Source of the DNA: an uncultured Eubacteriales bacterium
GTDB taxonomy: Bacteria > Bacillota > Clostridia > Peptostreptococcales > Anaerovoracaceae
NCBI GenBank assembly: GCA_910583765.1
Contig: CAJTYS010000018.1
Span: 10,816-74,815 of the forward strand
Direction of reading: 5' to 3'
DNA: 64,000 nucleotides
Made by a program: the position numbers and the translations under genes. The notes below the pieces were generated by a model. That model was not told the DNA's origin. It saw only the letters and a list, made by a program, of their open reading frames with translations, and made no database searches. Shown in pieces: positions 61,701 through 64,000 of this stretch. How positions within the stretch are numbered: the stretch's first letter is position 1; each line of letters starts with the position of its first letter.

Positions 61701-61979
61701 GTTTATCAGTTAGTGGGAGGATTATGCGGAGCCATGGGTCAGTATGAAGACGCTCTGGAATTTTTGGAAGGGGCCTTGAACATGCGGAAATGCGATTATT
61801 GCGATTACGATTGCTGCATCGACGCGCTCTATGAATTGGGCGACCTGTTCCAACAGCGAGGAAATAGAGAAAAAGCATTGGAATATTACAAAAAGGGACT
61901 TGCGGCAGCACCTTTTGACGCAGATTTGGTAGGGGAAGCCGCATTGCTGGAAAAGGGAATGGAAAAGGGGAAATCATGA
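58770..61979 (+). CDS. Large TPR protein with degenerate N-terminal J-domain
   Basis: 1069 residues. The first 55 look like a J-domain (WDILEIQATKDKEQIQAAYR, then a second helix pair), but the catalytic HPD is replaced by NPE. An acidic linker, a helical domain and a very long array of TPR-type repeats follow (about 210-1060), including GEYDEALELLNRALRKDPAY and NREKALEYYKKGLAAAPFDA. The gene overlaps the following Hsp70 gene by four bases. E. coli HscC likewise works with special J-proteins (DjlB/DjlC), so this protein is probably the co-chaperone or substrate receptor of that Hsp70. The exact role is inferred. Confidence 0.82.
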   Translation: MGIWDILEIQATKDKEQIQAAYRKKLTVTNPEDSPEAFMALRQAFEEALRAAEEPDEEQDEKKGDDSPLGRWMERVDDIYCHFSKRIDPKQWKDLLQEDVCQNLDMRIKARDALLAYMMEHFFLPQSVILLLDEHFSLRENIEELKEYFPPQFLDVVIIQSAEQQEYPPYEYLRGDDSLEFDRYLLYGSKLNECLEKGDAKAALEVVALMEETGIQSPFLLIDKAKAYCQEKRFQEAEDLMRELIPQYGELQDVKLMQGDVCFFLGKEKEARQAYEAVLEQTPDSSWAKFGMAKCLTEEGNYKEANGILCELLDEDPYDASALEWLRDCNERHKEQLQQELEHTDPAQNQEALFELAWCCFQNEGYQEVLELLSDIRPEEGREIEFHSLKGRSYLYEDQDEAALEHLKIWEALLEAIPDESEKSKKKKEQLPFVLLLESNIYSSKGEYDEALELLNRALRKDPAYGLALEQKGQVLYDSWNLLGAVETLTYSVVINPKSHLSYLLRAKALYLMDEHGKAFDDCEQALAIYPFELTAHLQEVRILTDAGEFDQAEEILRYLWQEGLSGSEIRFMEGYLQEGRGNLENAAKIYKEITQPKKKQEKPDSFELDDLAEVYYRLALLEYDDDIEDFNHVIRLIDKGIAANERYVPLLEMKAHIACQCGFFDKALILYEEVLRVAPGKIGTYGLIDNVYRELEQWDKALEYADLQVEQTPTGHAYMRRGQLFTCLDRRKEAWDDFVTASQLSPEQPYIYNYMGVILEFDNKEEEAINYYEKAISLGEEEGEFCDEAYRNAANLYCRKQEYRRAGRLLRDAYEETRDSRYLCEEIENWRLGGLFDRAQEALRCYQKAEELKESSFAFGWEQAHIYRDSGRLDLALESYDRLGAFEPAACREAAKILYHNGECEKALRYLKQAISMLGEPHEMEEDDFSRADYYLWAAKICLRMGDEQEAARFAEQGLGRISEEVVKARSSCLPMVYQLVGGLCGAMGQYEDALEFLEGALNMRKCDYCDYDCCIDALYELGDLFQQRGNREKALEYYKKGLAAAPFDADLVGEAALLEKGMEKGKS

Positions 61980-63688
61980 AAATTGGAATTGATTTAGGCA
62001 CTACAAATTCCTTGGTATCCTATTATGGAGAAGAGGGACCAAAGATCATACCCAACAGACTGGGGGAGAATTTGACACCATCAGTGGTGAGCATAGATGA
62101 AGAGGGAACCGTTTACGTAGGAAGAACGGCACAGGAGCGAAGCGTGACCCATCCCGGGACCACGGCGTCCTTGTTCAAGCGGAGCATGGGAACGGATAAG
62201 GAGTTTCACTTGAACAGTAAGGTTTTTCGTGCGGAAGAACTGTCTTCTTTTGTGCTGCGGGCATTGAAAGAAGACGCGGAAAGCTTTCTGGGCTGCTCTG
62301 TTACGGAAGCCATTATCAGCGTGCCTGCTTATTTTAACGACATTCAAAGAAAAGCCACAAAAAAAGCAGGTGAGCTGGCTGGCCTTCATGTGGAGCGGAT
62401 CATCAATGAACCTACGGCAGCAGCCATTGCTTACGGCCTTCATGACAGAGAAGAGCATACCAAGTTTTTGATCTTTGATTTAGGCGGCGGAACTTTTGAT
62501 ATTTCTGTTTTAGAAAAGTACGGAACCATTATGGAAGTGCGGGCCATTGCTGGGGACAATTTTATTGGCGGTGAAGACTTCACTAGAGTGGTGTACGGCA
62601 TGATGCTGCACAAAAACAACATCAAAGAGGAAGAACTGTCTCAAAAGGAACAGCTGCGCCTCATGCGGCAGGCAGAGCAGTGCAAGTTGGGATTTTCAAA
62701 GAGCAGCGAGTCCGTAGTGAAATTCACGGTGGGAGAAACGACTTACGAAACCTGTTTTTCTCTGACAGAGTATGAGGAAAACTGTCAGCTGCTGCTTGCC
62801 AAGATCCGAAAGCCAATTGAGCGGAGTTTGAAAGATGCGAATGTTCGATTGGCGGATATCGATGAGATCGTTTTAGTGGGCGGCGCTACTAGACTGCCTG
62901 TGATCCGCAGCTTTGCGGCACGGATTTTTGGCAGGATTCCAAGCGCGGACATTGATCCAGATGAAACAGTGGCCATGGGTGCGGCCATCCAGTGTGCGAT
63001 GAAAGAACGGAAAGAAGAGGTGCGAGAGATCGTGCTCACAGAAGTGTGTCCGTTCACATTAGGGACTTCTGTGGTGACGCAGCGCATGGGTGATTTGATG
63101 GAGGGCGGCCATTTCATGCCGATCATAGAGCGAAACACTGTCATTCCTGTGAGCCGCACGGAAACCTTCTGCACAGCGTCAGACCAGCAGCGGAAAATCA
63201 ATGTGGAGATCCTGCAGGGCGAAAGCCGCATGGCAAGAAACAACCTGCTGCTGGGAGAAGTCACGGTGCCCGTGCCGCCGAGACCCGCAGGGGAAGAATC
63301 CATTGATGTGACTTATACCTATGACATCAATTCTATTCTGGAAGTCCAGGTAAAGGTCAACTCCACAGGGGTGAGCAGAAAAGTCATCATCCAAAAGGAA
63401 GGCTCCCAGCTCACAGAGGAAGAGGCGCGGCAGCGGATGGAAGAATTGAATTATCTCAAAATTCATCCGAGGGAACAGGAAGAAAACAAGCTGCTTTTAG
63501 CTCGCGGCGAACGGCTTTATGAAGAAGCCACTGGAGAACTGCGGCAAGAAATCGATTTTCTCATCAGCGACTTTGAAGCAATCCTGAAAAAGCAGGACAA
63601 GGGAAAAATCGAACAAAAGGCAAAAGAGGTGAAAGAAGCGCTGGATGAGATGGAGCGGGCAATGGAAGAGGACTTGCTGGACTTTTAG
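61976..63688 (+). CDS. hscC: HscC-type Hsp70 chaperone
   Basis: 570 residues, shorter than DnaK (about 610). ATPase motifs are GIDLGTTNSLV, IINEPTAAAIAYG, DLGGGTFDISV and LVGGATRLPVI. The segment TEVCPFTLGTSVV is characteristic of the HscC subfamily. The substrate-binding domain is present, but the C-terminal lid is short. It is coupled to the TPR/J-like gene by ATGA overlap. It is not beside grpE or dnaJ, so it is not the housekeeping DnaK. Confidence 0.88.
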   Translation: MKIGIDLGTTNSLVSYYGEEGPKIIPNRLGENLTPSVVSIDEEGTVYVGRTAQERSVTHPGTTASLFKRSMGTDKEFHLNSKVFRAEELSSFVLRALKEDAESFLGCSVTEAIISVPAYFNDIQRKATKKAGELAGLHVERIINEPTAAAIAYGLHDREEHTKFLIFDLGGGTFDISVLEKYGTIMEVRAIAGDNFIGGEDFTRVVYGMMLHKNNIKEEELSQKEQLRLMRQAEQCKLGFSKSSESVVKFTVGETTYETCFSLTEYEENCQLLLAKIRKPIERSLKDANVRLADIDEIVLVGGATRLPVIRSFAARIFGRIPSADIDPDETVAMGAAIQCAMKERKEEVREIVLTEVCPFTLGTSVVTQRMGDLMEGGHFMPIIERNTVIPVSRTETFCTASDQQRKINVEILQGESRMARNNLLLGEVTVPVPPRPAGEESIDVTYTYDINSILEVQVKVNSTGVSRKVIIQKEGSQLTEEEARQRMEELNYLKIHPREQEENKLLLARGERLYEEATGELRQEIDFLISDFEAILKKQDKGKIEQKAKEVKEALDEMERAMEEDLLDF

Positions 63689-63786
63689 GAAATAAAAGGC
63701 TGGATGCAGATCAAGACAGTTTAGGGGGGAGGCTTGCGATTATGGTTAGCGCAGCCATACAATAAAAAGGAAAGGGGATAAAACAA

Positions 63787-64000
63787 ATGTTAGAGAAGAG
63801 AGATTTAGAAATGATCGGCGAACTCATACAGCCACTGCATGGGGAAATCAGGGGAGTCAAAACCGGTTTGGAAGGCAAGATCGAAGAAGTCAGGACAGAC
63901 TTGAAAGGGGAGATTCAAGAAGTTCGGACCGAATTGAAAGAAGAAATCGAAGAGACGAAAACCACCCTGCGGGGAGAGATTCAGGAAGTCAGAACAGATC
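63787..64000 (+). CDS. Coiled-coil protein with 11-residue repeats, 3' end outside the window
   Basis: Starts at ATG 63787 after GGAAAGGGG and stays open to the last base (71 residues seen). The sequence repeats in units of about 11: GKIEEVRTDLK, GEIQEVRTELK, GEIQEVRTD. This gives a continuous charged coiled coil. It follows hscC by about 100 bases. Function cannot be judged from the visible part. Confidence 0.65.
   Translation, partial: MLEKRDLEMIGELIQPLHGEIRGVKTGLEGKIEEVRTDLKGEIQEVRTELKEEIEETKTTLRGEIQEVRTD

Noticed and set aside
1..64000. tRNA or rRNA genes
   Set aside because: No cloverleaf-like or rRNA-like stretch was recognised by eye in any intergenic region; a covariance-model scan was not possible.

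Overview
The window reads as the chromosome of an anaerobic Gram-positive bacterium of the class Clostridia that ferments amino acids. The evidence is a PolC-type replicative polymerase, strong AGGAGG ribosome binding sites, an S-box (SAM-I) riboswitch, a sporulation-type amidase and a nearly complete lysine fermentation locus. A gut-associated lysine fermenter near Peptostreptococcales/Anaerovoracaceae would fit, but the family placement is a guess. Two stretches, 24.2-33.8 kb and 46.0-48.95 kb, are visibly AT-richer than the rest and look acquired.

Layout. 1-5.3 kb: housekeeping (ispG end, a polC without its exonuclease domain, an RluB-type pseudouridine synthase). 5.3-8.8 kb: an Rpn-type nuclease gene and a GntR/ABC transporter operon. 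8.9-20.8 kb: lysine fermentation genes. kal lies on the minus strand. Divergent from it is a sigma-54 activator whose N-terminus is a paralogue of the pathway enzyme Kdd. Then come kdd, kamA, kamB/kamC-like accessory genes, kamD, kamE and a two-subunit CoA-transferase. Sigma-54 promoters with near-consensus sequence precede kal and kdd, and a shared upstream motif lies beside both. 21-24 kb: a Fic protein and two 3D-domain wall proteins. 24.2-33.8 kb: a type I restriction-modification island with a spare specificity cassette, a DUF3990-type toxin-like module and a tyrosine recombinase. 33.9-45.7 kb: AlaX, a CwlD-like amidase, an AraC regulator, a highly codon-biased saccharopine-dehydrogenase-family enzyme, a second Rpn nuclease, a CHAP protein, small redox and acetyltransferase genes, a PadR regulator, a CPBP protease and a frameshifted LysO-type lysine exporter.

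45.97-48.96 kb is the most unusual part. Perfect 45-bp inverted repeats bound a 3-kb AT-rich segment with two genes pointing inward, an ATP-grasp protein and a pentapeptide-repeat protein. Each starts at the inner edge of a repeat that supplies its ribosome binding site. A promoter-like sequence sits outside the left repeat, and a tyrosine recombinase gene sits outside the right one. This is the layout of an invertible switch that would express one gene or the other.

50-64 kb: an aldo/keto reductase, a serine hydrolase, an unrecognised protein, a SAM riboswitch with metK, aspartate kinase, a PIN/AbrB toxin-antitoxin pair, an AAA ATPase, and an HscC-type Hsp70 behind a very large TPR protein with a degenerate J-domain. 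The window ends inside a coiled-coil gene.

The lysine genes together would convert lysine to beta-lysine, then 3,5-diaminohexanoate, then 3-keto-5-aminohexanoate. The cleavage enzyme Kce is not in the window. Kal and the CoA-transferase would complete the route toward crotonyl-CoA, butyrate and acetate.
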